Below, piece after piece: positions 25,641 to 34,441 of a stretch of DNA of 64,000 nt. The position numbers and the translations under genes are program-made. The stretch's first letter is position 1. The number at the start of each line of letters is the position of its first letter. Location of the stretch: NCBI GenBank assembly GCA_019637675.1, contig JAHBVE010000001.1, forward strand, positions 186,001 through 250,000, read 5' to 3'. The notes below the pieces were generated by a model. That model was not told the origin of the DNA and ran no database searches. It worked only from the letters and a program-made list of their open reading frames with translations. The stretch comes from Anaerolineales bacterium (GTDB lineage Bacteria > Chloroflexota > Anaerolineae > Anaerolineales > UBA11579).

Positions 25641-26785
25641 TTCCCAAGACAGCATCCGTGGTCATCATCGGCGGCGGGGTGATGGGCGCCTCGGCGGCCT
25701 ATCACCTGGCGCAGCGCGGCATCAAGGATGTGGTGCTGCTGGAGAAGGAAGAGTTCTTTGGCCTGGGCGCCACCGGCCGCTGCGCCGGCGGGGTGCGCTA
25801 CCAGTTTGGCACCGAAGTCAATATTCGCCTCAGCCTGGCCAGTTTGCCCATGCTGGAGCGCTTTCCCGAAGAGATCGGGCAGGAAGTCGATTACCGCCAG
25901 TGCGGCTATCTGTTCCTGCTGAACAATGAAACCGACATTGCTGAGTTCGAGAAGAACGTGGCCCTGCAGCACAGCCTGGGCGTGGGTACGGAATGGCTGA
26001 GCGGCGATGAGGTGCGCGCCCGCCTGCCGCAGATGCGCTTGGATGATGTGCTGCGCGGCACTTTCAACGCCAAGGACGGCCTGTGCGACCCGAACAGCGT
26101 GGTGATGGGCTACATCAACGCCGCCACGCGGCTGGGCGCGCAGTGCATCGGCAGCATCGCGGTGACCGGCCTGCAAGTCGAGAGCGGCGCGGTGACCGGC
26201 GTGCATACCAACCAGGGCAGCATCTCGGCCCCGCTGGTGCTCAACGCGGCCGGCCCGTGGGCCGGCCAAGTGGGCGCCATGGCTGGCCTGGAATTGCCCA
26301 TCCGGCCGGTGCGCCGCCAAATGCTCACCACGACCGCGCTGCCGGAGATCCCGGCCGATTATCCTTTCGTGATCGATTTCGCCCAGTCGCTGTATTTCCA
26401 TCGTGAAGGTGAGGGGCTGCTGACAGGCATGTCCAACCCAGACGAGAAGCCGGGCTATGACCAGAACGTCGACTCGGACTGGGAGCTGACCATCCTGGAG
26501 CGGGCTGCCGAGCGCCTCCCGCTGTTGGAGAAGGCTGGCCTGGCCAGCCACTGGGCCGGCCTGTATGAGGTGACGCCGGATGCGCACCCCATCTTCGGCA
26601 AGACCCCGGTGGATGGGCTGTACCTGGTGGGCGGCTTCTCTGGCCACGGCTTCATGCACGGCCCGGTGTCTGGCAAGCTGATGGCCGAGATCATGCTGGA
26701 TGGGGCGGCCAGCACGGTGGATGTTTCGATGCTGTCGCTGGACCGTTTCAGTGGTGATTCGATCAAGGAGTACAACGTAATCTGA
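25634..26785 (+). CDS. FAD-dependent oxidoreductase (DAO / sarcosine-oxidase beta-like)
   Basis: A 383-residue flavoprotein of the D-amino-acid-oxidase superfamily. The N-terminal FAD motif is VVIIGGGVMGASAAYHL (9-25), and Glu37 in LLEKEE fits the ribose-binding acid. The C-terminal GLYLVGGFSGHGFMHGPVSGKLMAEI closes the FAD site, as in sarcosine oxidase beta and proline dehydrogenase subunits. It probably oxidises a secondary amine or imino acid. The GTG start at 25634 is set by GGAGGT three nt upstream. It overlaps the previous stop by 7 nt and the next start as TGATG, so the three genes are one coupled operon. Confidence 0.9.
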   Translation: MVIPKTASVVIIGGGVMGASAAYHLAQRGIKDVVLLEKEEFFGLGATGRCAGGVRYQFGTEVNIRLSLASLPMLERFPEEIGQEVDYRQCGYLFLLNNETDIAEFEKNVALQHSLGVGTEWLSGDEVRARLPQMRLDDVLRGTFNAKDGLCDPNSVVMGYINAATRLGAQCIGSIAVTGLQVESGAVTGVHTNQGSISAPLVLNAAGPWAGQVGAMAGLELPIRPVRRQMLTTTALPEIPADYPFVIDFAQSLYFHREGEGLLTGMSNPDEKPGYDQNVDSDWELTILERAAERLPLLEKAGLASHWAGLYEVTPDAHPIFGKTPVDGLYLVGGFSGHGFMHGPVSGKLMAEIMLDGAASTVDVSMLSLDRFSGDSIKEYNVI

Positions 26786-27954
26786 TGCCCAGCGCAGAGA
26801 TCCTCACCATCGGCACCGAGCTGTTGCTTGGTGAGATCACCGATACCAATACGCAATACCTGGCGCGCCAACTGCGCGATGCCGGCATTGACCTGTTCTA
26901 TACCTCAACCGTGGGTGACAACGAGCAGCGCATAGCAGATGCCGTGACGCTGGGGCTCAGCCGTTCGGACATCGTGCTGTGCACCGGCGGCCTGGGGCCG
27001 ACGGTGGACGACGTGACCCGCGAAGGGATCGCGCGTGCGCTGGGGGTAGGGCTGGAGTTCCGTCCGGAGTTGTGGGAGCAGATCGAGGCGCGCTTTGCGC
27101 GCATGCGGCGCACGCCCAGCGAGAACAACAAGCGCCAGGCTGAGCTGCCGCAGGGCGGCCGCAGCCTGGAGAATGCCGTGGGCAGCGCCCCCGGCATTCT
27201 GGTGGAGGCGAATGGCAAGGTGGTCATCGCTGTGCCGGGTGTGCCCAGCGAGATGAAGTACATCTATGAGCACGGCATCCTGCCGTATTTCCAGGAGCGC
27301 TTTGGCATCACCGGCGTCATCCGTGCCCGCGTGCTGCATGTGGCCGGCGTGCCCGAATCGCAAATTGACGAGCACCTGGCTGACCTGGAGCGCCAGACCA
27401 ACCCAACGGTTGGGCTGGCGGCGCACGCCGGCAGCGTGGATGTGCGCCTGACCGCCAAAGCCGAGAGCGTGGAGCAGGCCAACGAGATGCTCGATACGCT
27501 GGAAGCCGAGGTGCGCCAGCGCCTCGGCGATTGGATCCACGGCGTAGACGAGGAAACCCTGGCCCGCGCCGTGCTGCGCGAGATGGCCAAGCGCAAGCAG
27601 ACCCTGGCGGTGCTCGAGAAGGGGCTGGATGGCGCGATCGTCAAAGCCTTCACGGGTGAGGGCAACGCCTTCGTGGGCGGCGAGGTGCTGCATGCCAGCC
27701 TGCGCACGGAGCCGCTCAAGGTGGCCGCCACCGAATATGCCGGCAAAGTGCGCGCCGATATCGTGCTGGCGGTGGAGCTGCGCACCAAGGGCGAAGCCCA
27801 GCACGCCCACGAGCTGGAGATCTTCATCAGCGGGCTCAAGGCTCCGCATCATATTGCTTTCCCGTACGGCGGGCACACTGCCCAGGCGGCGGGCTGGGCC
27901 ACCAGCCTGGCGCTATCTTTCCTGCGGCGCAAACTGTTGGATGAGGTAAACTAG
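26785..27954 (+). CDS. cinA: CinA-family protein with degenerate C-terminal domain
   Basis: A 389-residue protein. The N-terminal CinA/MoCF-like domain (about 1-170) has AEILTIGTELLLGEI, DTNTQYLARQL and TGGLGPTVDD. The middle KH-like region follows. The C-terminal domain (about 255-389) normally contains the nicotinamide-mononucleotide deamidase motif AESCTGG; here the aligned stretch reads LEKGLDGAIVKAF, so the catalytic Ser appears lost. The N-terminal ADP-ribose pyrophosphatase-type activity may remain. Start ATG overlaps the previous stop (TGATG). Substrate or role here, beyond pyridine-nucleotide housekeeping, is unknown. Confidence 0.82.
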   Translation: MPSAEILTIGTELLLGEITDTNTQYLARQLRDAGIDLFYTSTVGDNEQRIADAVTLGLSRSDIVLCTGGLGPTVDDVTREGIARALGVGLEFRPELWEQIEARFARMRRTPSENNKRQAELPQGGRSLENAVGSAPGILVEANGKVVIAVPGVPSEMKYIYEHGILPYFQERFGITGVIRARVLHVAGVPESQIDEHLADLERQTNPTVGLAAHAGSVDVRLTAKAESVEQANEMLDTLEAEVRQRLGDWIHGVDEETLARAVLREMAKRKQTLAVLEKGLDGAIVKAFTGEGNAFVGGEVLHASLRTEPLKVAATEYAGKVRADIVLAVELRTKGEAQHAHELEIFISGLKAPHHIAFPYGGHTAQAAGWATSLALSFLRRKLLDEVN

Positions 27955-28014
27955 GCCAATTTAATTTCAAGCACTCATTAGCTTGCATATGCAAGAATAC
28001 CGAAAGGGACATGA

Positions 28015-29985
28015 TTGGCTACTAAAGCAGACCTTATCCTAACCAACGCCCACGTCCTCACCATGAATGAGGACATGCAACAATTCCCCAAGGGCGCGGT
28101 CGCCATCCTCGGCGACAGCATTCTGGCCGCCGGGCCGGAAGACGAGATCCTGAAACAATACGAAGCCACAGATAAGCTGGATTGCCGCGGCAAAGTGCTG
28201 ATGCCCGGCCTGGTGAATGCGCACACGCATGTGCCCATGACCCTGCTGCGCGGCCTGGCCGATGACCTGCGCCTGGATGTGTGGCTGATGGGCTACATGA
28301 TCCCGGTCGAGCGTGAATTCGTCACGCCGGACTTTGTGCATCTGGGCACCTCGATCGGCTGCGCCGAGTACATCCGCTCCGGCATCACCAGCTTCGCGGA
28401 TATGTACTACTACGAGTCCACCGTGGCTGAGGCGGCCGCCGCGGCCGGTATGCGCGCCGTGTGCGGGCAAACGGTGATGAAGTTCCCCACGCCAGACGCC
28501 AAGTTCTACGAAGAGTCGATGGCCTACACGCGCGAGTTCATCCAGAAGTGGAAGGGCCACCCGCTGATCGTGCCGGCCGTCTCCCCGCATGCGCCGTACA
28601 GCTGCACCGAGGAGATCTTGCGCGCCACGGCCGCCCTGGCGGTCGAGTTCGATGTGCCCCTGCATACCCACATCTCGGAGAGCTCGTTTGAGGTCGAAAA
28701 TGCCCGCCGGGATTGGGGCATGCCGGTGGTTCCGTACGTCAAGAAGCAAAACCTGTTCGACGCCAAGGTGCTGGCCGCCCACTGCGTGCACATTGACAAG
28801 GGCGAGATCAATACCCTGAAGCACCACCATGTGGGCGTCTCGCACAACCCGTCCTCCAACATGAAGCTGGCCTCCGGCGCGGCGCCGGTGAGCGAGATGC
28901 TGCGCGCCGGGCTCAACGTTGGCATCGGCACGGATGGCCCAGCCTCCAACAACGACCTCGACATGTTCGAGGAGGTGCGCCTGGCCGCCTTCCTGGCCAA
29001 GCTGCGTGAGAACGACCCCACCACGCTGCCGGCCCAGACCGCGCTGCTGATGGCCACCCGCCTGGGCGCGCAGGCCATGCACATCGGCGACATCACCGGT
29101 TCGCTGGAGCCCGGCAAGCGGGCTGACCTGATCCTGGTGGATATTGACACCCTGCATGCCTCGCCGCACTTCAGCCGTGACCCCAACAGCACCTACGCCC
29201 AGATCGTGTACGCTGGCAAATCCACGGATGTGACCGATGTGATGGTCAACGGCAAGTGGCTGATGCGCGCCAGGCAGCTCAGCACGCTGGATGAGCAGGC
29301 TCTGCTCGCCCAGGCGGCTGAGCTGGCCAAGAAGATCGATAAGTTCCTGATCGCCCGTGAGAAGTCAGTACTGACCAAGCTGATTGCCATCGGTGGCGCT
29401 ACCCAGGAAGAGAGCTTCGAAGCGCAGCTCAAGGTGGCGGTGGATGACCCTGAGCCGGTCATCGCTGCGTTGGAACACCCCGAGATCAAGGTGGTCTACA
29501 AACGCCACTATCATGAGTACGACACCTACTTCATGTTCCCAGAGGAGAACTTCACCCTGCGCTATCGCGAGGATGTGTTCCTGAAAGAGAATGGCCAGCC
29601 TGACCACTCGCGTTATCGCCTGACCCTGATGGGTGACAGCCACGAGCGTGAGTTCCCCAGTGAGGTGGTGCTCTCCCGCAGCCGCTACTTGGCGCCGGCG
29701 GACCAAAGCCTGCGCTTCTACCGGGAGTATTTCCAACCGCCGCGTGAGGTCGAGGTGGAGAAGAACCGCCGCCGCTGGCTGGTGCGCTTCCGCGATACGG
29801 ATTTTTATGTCAACGTAGACCGGGTGGACAAGCCAGACCTGGGCAGCTTTGTGGAGATCAAGAGCCGCACCTGGAGCCAGCGGGATGCCGAGAGCAAGGC
29901 CAAACTGATCCTGGAGCTGGCCAAGCTGCTGGGCGTCTCGACTGAAGGCGCCGAGCCGCGCGAATACGTCAAGATCGCCGCGTAG
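28015..29985 (+). CDS. Amidohydrolase (deaminase) fused to a CYTH domain
   Basis: A 656-residue two-domain protein. Residues 1-445 are an ATZ/TRZ-type amidohydrolase, the family of S-adenosylhomocysteine/methylthioadenosine deaminase. Its metal ligands are NAHTHVP (His70, His72), HTHISE (His217, His219), AAHCVH (His256) and GTDGPASNND (Asp307). Residues about 466-650 look like a CYTH (CyaB/thiamine-triphosphatase) domain, with RLTLMG, VEVEKNRRRW and DLGSFVEIKSRTW. The usual ExExK opening is altered to EAQLK. The start is TTG at 28015, with AAAGGGA upstream; the nearby ATG at 28011 is out of frame. A CYTH fused to a deaminase is unusual; a nucleotide or triphosphate substrate is plausible. Confidence 0.85.
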   Translation: MATKADLILTNAHVLTMNEDMQQFPKGAVAILGDSILAAGPEDEILKQYEATDKLDCRGKVLMPGLVNAHTHVPMTLLRGLADDLRLDVWLMGYMIPVEREFVTPDFVHLGTSIGCAEYIRSGITSFADMYYYESTVAEAAAAAGMRAVCGQTVMKFPTPDAKFYEESMAYTREFIQKWKGHPLIVPAVSPHAPYSCTEEILRATAALAVEFDVPLHTHISESSFEVENARRDWGMPVVPYVKKQNLFDAKVLAAHCVHIDKGEINTLKHHHVGVSHNPSSNMKLASGAAPVSEMLRAGLNVGIGTDGPASNNDLDMFEEVRLAAFLAKLRENDPTTLPAQTALLMATRLGAQAMHIGDITGSLEPGKRADLILVDIDTLHASPHFSRDPNSTYAQIVYAGKSTDVTDVMVNGKWLMRARQLSTLDEQALLAQAAELAKKIDKFLIAREKSVLTKLIAIGGATQEESFEAQLKVAVDDPEPVIAALEHPEIKVVYKRHYHEYDTYFMFPEENFTLRYREDVFLKENGQPDHSRYRLTLMGDSHEREFPSEVVLSRSRYLAPADQSLRFYREYFQPPREVEVEKNRRRWLVRFRDTDFYVNVDRVDKPDLGSFVEIKSRTWSQRDAESKAKLILELAKLLGVSTEGAEPREYVKIAA

Positions 29986-30003
29986 CCTGCTATGCAAACA
30001 AAA

Positions 30004-30033
30004 AAAAGAGCGCCGCAATTGCGGCGCTCTTTT
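30004..30033. terminator. Bidirectional terminator between the fusion gene and livF
   Basis: A perfect 30-bp palindrome: AAAAGAGCGCCGCAA and its complement. A-run on one side and T-run on the other serve both strands. Its stem matches the one at 38425. Confidence 0.85.
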
Positions 30034-30040
30034 GTTATAC

Positions 30041-30074
30041 GTCATTGCGAGAAGCGAGGCTCCGAAGCAATCTC
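30041..30074 (+). repeat. Dispersed repeat family B, copy 2
   Basis: GTCATTGCGAG ... CGAAGCAATCT, next to the terminator. Confidence 0.65.
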
Positions 30075-30084
30075 CAAGAGTGGC

Positions 30085-30798
30085 CTAGTCGATGCCCAGG
30101 TAGGCCTTTTGCACTGTCTCGTTCTTGGCCAGCTTGTCGGCCTTGTCGCTCAGCACGATCTCGCCGGTCTGCAGCACGTAGCCGCGGTGGGCGATCGCCA
30201 GCGCCATGCTGGCGTTCTGCTCCACCAGCAGCACGGTGGTGCCGTCCTGGTTGATCTCCTTGATGGTGTCGAAGATGCCATCCACCAGGATCGGCGCCAG
30301 GCCCATCGAGGGCTCGTCCAGCAGCAGCAGCTTGGGCTGCGCCATCAGCGCCCGGGCGATGGCTAGCATTTGCTGCTCGCCGCCGGAGAGCGTGCCGGCG
30401 ACCTGCTTACGGCGCTCCTTCAAGCGCGGGAAGCGCGTGAAGGCTGATTCCTTGTTGCGCTCGATGCGGGCCTTGTCGTTATCGATGTAAGCGCCCATTT
30501 CGATGTTCTCTTCCACCGTCAGCTTGGCGAACACGCCGCGGCCTTCCGGCACCATCGAGACGCCTTTGTACACCAGCTCATGCGCAGGGTACTTGGCCAG
30601 GTCTTCGCCGTTCAGCTTCACCGAGCCCTCGCGCGGCTTAAGCAGACCGCTGATGGTGCGCAGGGTGGTGGTCTTGCCGGCGCCGTTGCCGCCGATCAGG
30701 GTCACGATCTCGCCCTGGTCCACATGCAGGGAGACGCCCTTGAGGGCGTGGATCTTGTCGTAGTAGGTGTGAATGTTGTTGACTTCAAGCATGGCCAT
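30085..30798 (-). CDS. livF: Branched-chain amino acid ABC transporter, ATP-binding protein LivF
   Basis: A 237-residue ABC ATPase, the second nucleotide-binding subunit of a Liv-type importer. Walker A GGNGAGKTT (36-44), signature LSGGEQQ, Walker B LLLDEPSMG and the D/H-loop are intact. The LivF hallmark SMGLAPILVDGIF is present. It is the last gene of livKHMGF, 12 nt after livG. ATG at 30798 or 30792. The complex imports branched-chain amino acids or related solutes (amides, urea); substrate is set by LivK. Confidence 0.95.
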   Translation of the reverse strand: MAMLEVNNIHTYYDKIHALKGVSLHVDQGEIVTLIGGNGAGKTTTLRTISGLLKPREGSVKLNGEDLAKYPAHELVYKGVSMVPEGRGVFAKLTVEENIEMGAYIDNDKARIERNKESAFTRFPRLKERRKQVAGTLSGGEQQMLAIARALMAQPKLLLLDEPSMGLAPILVDGIFDTIKEINQDGTTVLLVEQNASMALAIAHRGYVLQTGEIVLSDKADKLAKNETVQKAYLGID

Positions 30799-30810
30799 AG
30801 GGGCTGCTCC

Positions 30811-31608
30811 TTACTTTGCCTTGGCCGTCTTAAGGCCAGATGCGGCGCCGCTGCCCAGGTAGGCCTCGATCACCTGCGGGTTGCTTTGAATGTCCTTGGG
30901 CAAGCCTTCGGCGATCTTGGCGCCGTAGTCCAGCACCGTGATCTGCTCGCTGATGCCCATCACCACGCGCATGTCGTGCTCGATCAGCATGATGGTGATG
31001 CCCAGCGTGTCACGCAGGTCTCGGATGAACTTGGTCAGATCGGCGGTTTCGTTGGGGTTCATGCCCGCGGTCGGCTCGTCCAGCAGCAGCATCTTGGGCT
31101 TGGTGGCCAGGGCGCGGGCGATCTCCAAACGGCGTTGAGCGCCGTAGGGCAGGTTGCGGGCCAGCGAGTCGCCCAGGCCGCGCAGGCCCACGAAGTTGAG
31201 CAGGCGGCGGGCTTCCTCAGCCGCGGCGGCTTCCTCTTCCTTGAAGCGCTTGGTGCGCACGACTGCATCCACCAGGTTGGTGTGCAGGTGCACATGCTCG
31301 CCCACCAAAATGTTCTCGATCGAGGTCATGTTGGAGAACAGGCGAATGTTCTGGTACGTGCGCGCCATGCCGGCGCGGGTGATCAGGTCAGGGCGCAGGT
31401 TGTGGGTGGGGTTGCCCTCGAAGAGGATCTCCCCCTTATCGATCTTGTAAAAGCCGGTGACGCAGTTGAAGAAGGTGGTCTTGCCCGCGCCGTTGGGGCC
31501 GATCACGGAGCTGATGCTGTTCTCCTTGATGTCCAGGCTCAGGTCATTTACGGCCACCAGGCCGCCGAAGATCTTGGATACGTTCTTTGCAGACAGGATG
31601 TTTGTCAT
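30811..31608 (-). CDS. livG: Branched-chain amino acid ABC transporter, ATP-binding protein LivG
   Basis: A 265-residue ABC ATPase. Walker A GPNGAGKTT (37-45), the LivG-specific TGFYKIDKGEI and MARTYQNIRLFSNMTSIENILVG, and Walker B LLLDEPTAGMNP. The signature is LPYGAQRRLEIARAL, a common LivG variant of LSGGQ. The ATG at 31608, preceded by GGAAACGACC, is chosen; 20 upstream codons back to 31668 overlap livM and lack family similarity. C-terminus has a Lys/Ala tail. Operon with livM and livF. Confidence 0.95.
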   Translation of the reverse strand: MTNILSAKNVSKIFGGLVAVNDLSLDIKENSISSVIGPNGAGKTTFFNCVTGFYKIDKGEILFEGNPTHNLRPDLITRAGMARTYQNIRLFSNMTSIENILVGEHVHLHTNLVDAVVRTKRFKEEEAAAAEEARRLLNFVGLRGLGDSLARNLPYGAQRRLEIARALATKPKMLLLDEPTAGMNPNETADLTKFIRDLRDTLGITIMLIEHDMRVVMGISEQITVLDYGAKIAEGLPKDIQSNPQVIEAYLGSGAASGLKTAKAK

Positions 31609-31627
31609 GGTCGTTTCCGTTCCGGCG

Positions 31628-33277
31628 CTAGCCAGCCTGCTCGGCTTCGTCGCCGGCGTGCAGCTCACGCTTGATGACTTCGGAGGGGATGAAACCTTCC
31701 GGCCGGTTGAGCATCATCGTCACCAGCAGCACACCGTAGGCCAGCCAGCGGAACTCAGCGAACTCGCGCAGCAGTTCCGGCAGGCCCACCAGAATGATGG
31801 CGCCAACCAGCGTGCCGGGGATGCTGCCCAGGCCGCCCACGATGATGAGGCTCAGCACGTTGATGGAGATGAGCAGGTTGAAACTGTGCGGGAAGATGGA
31901 ACCCAGCTTGGAGGCAAAGATAGCGCCCGCCAGACCGGAGAAACCCGCACCGATGGTGAAGGCCAGCAGCTTGGTGTTGACCAGGTTGATGCCCATAGCC
32001 TCGGCTACGTCTTCATCTTCGCGCATGGCCATCCAGCGACGGCCGATCTGCGAGTCGCGCACACGGGTGGACATGAACATGGCGATCGCCACACCAATGA
32101 GGATCACATAGTACATCTGCTCCGGCCGGATAAGGGCCAGCTCGCCCACCATGGGCTTGGGAATGTTGAGGATACCCTGCGCGCCGCCGATGTAAGGCTT
32201 CATCAGGTCAGACAGCGCCAGAATGCGGATGATCTCGCCAAAGCCAAGGGTCACGATGGCCAGATAGTCGCCGCGCATACGCAGCACCGGCATGCCCAGA
32301 ATGAAGCCGGCCATGGCAGCGACTGCTACACAGATGGGCAGCGCCACCCAAAAGGATATGCCTGCCAGGCCCAGGTGACCGGTTGAGGTCAGGGCGGCCA
32401 TGGTGTAGGCGCCGATGGCAAAGAAGGCCACATAGCCCAGGTCAAGCAAGCCGGCCAAACCCACCACGATGTTGAGGCCAAGGCCCATCAGGAAGAACAA
32501 GCCAATATTGTTGGTCACTTCGGTCAGGTAGCTGCCCAACAGCATTGGCAGTACCAGCAGCAACAGGCTGATCAGCGCCGTGCGCACGATCTTGGTCTGG
32601 CTGGGTTTGAGGGTTGGGCCAACCTTGCCGATCCGGCCGGATTGGCGCATGTAGGAGATGCCTGCCACCAGCAGGAACAGCACCGCCGCCGGCACCACTT
32701 GCAGCGCTTTGGAAGCGATGATGGCGCTGCTCAACTGGCTGCCGAACAGACTGCGCAGACGTTCTGCGAGGATCTCTGACAGCAGGCCGACCAGCAGGGT
32801 GACGCCGGCGCCGACCAGCAGCGCATTGCGCAGCTTGTCGGGCACCAGAGCCAAGGCGCCACCGGCGAGAGCCGAAAGCACCAGGGCGATGAACAGCGTG
32901 GTCGCGCCGCCCGCATGCTCAAAGGTCAGAATATTGATCAGGCGGGGCGAAATGTTGATGAAAATGCTGCGGACATCCAGGTTCTGTGCCAGCCAGACGA
33001 ACACTACCATCACCAGGCCAACACCCACACCCAGCAGCAGGGCCTTGATCATCCCCTGCCATTTTTTGCCCGCAGGCGCCTCTTGTGCGGCCCGGTAGGC
33101 AAAGAATGCGGTGGGGCCAAGGAACAAGATCTGGGCCATGGTGAACAGGCCGGTGATGACAAAACGGCCGCCGAACAGCTCCACCATGCCGATGGCGCTC
33201 ACGCTAAGGGTGATGATGCTGGCAACCAGCAACTGCATGGGGAGTTTACGCAGGTCGAGGTTTTTGAGGAAGCTCAT
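31628..33277 (-). CDS. livM: Branched-chain amino acid ABC transporter, permease LivM (extended)
   Basis: A 549-residue permease, longer than the usual 300-430. The first about 230 residues hold several extra transmembrane helices of unclear homology. The LivM core follows (IGLFFLMGLGLNIVVGLAGLLDLGYVAFFAIGAYTMA; GDYLAIVTLGFGEIIR; GGLGSIPGTLVGA). ATG at 33277 with GAGGTTG upstream is preferred to a TTG 6 nt earlier. It partners LivH to make the membrane channel. The start follows the livH stop by 9 nt. Confidence 0.93.
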   Translation of the reverse strand: MSFLKNLDLRKLPMQLLVASIITLSVSAIGMVELFGGRFVITGLFTMAQILFLGPTAFFAYRAAQEAPAGKKWQGMIKALLLGVGVGLVMVVFVWLAQNLDVRSIFINISPRLINILTFEHAGGATTLFIALVLSALAGGALALVPDKLRNALLVGAGVTLLVGLLSEILAERLRSLFGSQLSSAIIASKALQVVPAAVLFLLVAGISYMRQSGRIGKVGPTLKPSQTKIVRTALISLLLLVLPMLLGSYLTEVTNNIGLFFLMGLGLNIVVGLAGLLDLGYVAFFAIGAYTMAALTSTGHLGLAGISFWVALPICVAVAAMAGFILGMPVLRMRGDYLAIVTLGFGEIIRILALSDLMKPYIGGAQGILNIPKPMVGELALIRPEQMYYVILIGVAIAMFMSTRVRDSQIGRRWMAMREDEDVAEAMGINLVNTKLLAFTIGAGFSGLAGAIFASKLGSIFPHSFNLLISINVLSLIIVGGLGSIPGTLVGAIILVGLPELLREFAEFRWLAYGVLLVTMMLNRPEGFIPSEVIKRELHAGDEAEQAG

Positions 33278-33286
33278 GTTCAACCT

Positions 33287-34348
33287 CTACGCTTTCTTTT
33301 CTTTGAGACGCTCGCCCACGATACCCTGTGGGCGGAAGATGAGCACCAGCACCAACATGGTGAAGGCGATCACATCCTTGAGCTGGTTGAAGGCCGGAAT
33401 GCCAAGGCTCTGCAGGAACAGGCTGGGGCCGAGGGATTCGAACAAGCCGAGGAACAGGCCACCCACGGCGGCGCCTGGAATGCTGCCGATGCCGCCCAGC
33501 ACCGCAGCCGTGAAGGCTTTGATGCCCGGGATGAAGCCCATGAAAAAGTGCACCTGGTGGAACACCAGCGCATACAGCATGCCGGCCACGCCGGCCATGG
33601 CCGCGCCAGTGGCAAAGGTGAGGCTGATGGTGCGGTTGACGTTGATGCCCATCAGGGCGGCCACGTCTTTGTTCTCGGCCACGGCGCGGATGGCTTTGCC
33701 TGGGCGGGTGCTGCTGATGAAGAAGTTCAAGCCCACCAGCACGACCAGGGTCACAAAGATCACCAGAACGTGGGATTTCAGCACAAAAGTATGCAGGAAG
33801 GGCACCGTGCCCTCCAGCTGCGGAATGTCAGGGAAGGGGATCACTTGCGAGCCAAACAGGCCGCGGAAGTAATACTGCCAGAAGAATGAGGCGCCGATGG
33901 CGGTGATCAGCGGCATCAGGCGGGGTGCGTGGCGCAGTGGCCGGTAGGCGATGCGCTCGGTCAGCAGTGAGATCGCGATGGAGATCAGGATGGAACACAG
34001 TGCGATCAGCAGCAGGCTTGGGATGGGATGGGAAGCCAGATAGCCTGCCCGCGCCAACGGAATGGCCACCGCCGAGGTTGAAGCAAAAATACCTGACATA
34101 AAAAATTCGCCGTGTGCAAAGTTGATCATTTGCAGCACGCCGTATACCAGGGTGTAACCAATGGCGATCAGGGCATACATACTGCCCTGGGCAATGCCAA
34201 AGATGATGAAGTCTTCCCAATTGCGCAACGTGTAAGGGTTGCTCAAAATGGTTTTGACCGTGCCGATCAAGATCACCGCCACAATTGCGGCGCGCACGAT
34301 CCAAAGGAACAGATCAATAAAATCAAGTTTACGAAGGCGGTCTCTCAT
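33287..34348 (-). CDS. livH: Branched-chain amino acid ABC transporter, permease LivH
   Basis: A 353-residue integral membrane protein. A short cytoplasmic N-terminus and one extra helix (about 12-32) precede the LivH core: GIAQGSMYALIAIGYTLVYGVLQMINFAHGEFFMSG, AVAENKDVAALMGINVNRTI and AAVLGGIGSIPGAAVGGLFLG, all family hallmarks. It forms the translocation path with LivM. A strong hairpin separates it from livK upstream. Confidence 0.94.
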   Translation of the reverse strand: MRDRLRKLDFIDLFLWIVRAAIVAVILIGTVKTILSNPYTLRNWEDFIIFGIAQGSMYALIAIGYTLVYGVLQMINFAHGEFFMSGIFASTSAVAIPLARAGYLASHPIPSLLLIALCSILISIAISLLTERIAYRPLRHAPRLMPLITAIGASFFWQYYFRGLFGSQVIPFPDIPQLEGTVPFLHTFVLKSHVLVIFVTLVVLVGLNFFISSTRPGKAIRAVAENKDVAALMGINVNRTISLTFATGAAMAGVAGMLYALVFHQVHFFMGFIPGIKAFTAAVLGGIGSIPGAAVGGLFLGLFESLGPSLFLQSLGIPAFNQLKDVIAFTMLVLVLIFRPQGIVGERLKEKKA

Positions 34349-34374
34349 GCGTCTTGCTCCGGCGTAGGTACTAG

Positions 34375-34400
34375 AGGCCCAGGGCTTGCGCCCTGGGCCT
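34375..34400 (-). promoter_or_regulatory. Intercistronic hairpin between livK and livH
   Basis: GGCCCAGGGC, loop of 4, GCCCTGGGCC; an 11-bp stem with the flanking A-T pair. There is no T run on the livKHMGF sense strand, so it is more likely an mRNA-stabilising or partial-termination stem that raises livK over the permease genes. Confidence 0.6.
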
Positions 34401-34441
34401 TTTGTTACAACGAAAAGCTTCGCTCGAAAGCCGTGCGAGAC

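Noticed and set aside
24722..26659. 645-codon frame opposite the cyclodeaminase/DAO genes
   Set aside because: Antisense shadow; composition is that of a reversed coding strand.
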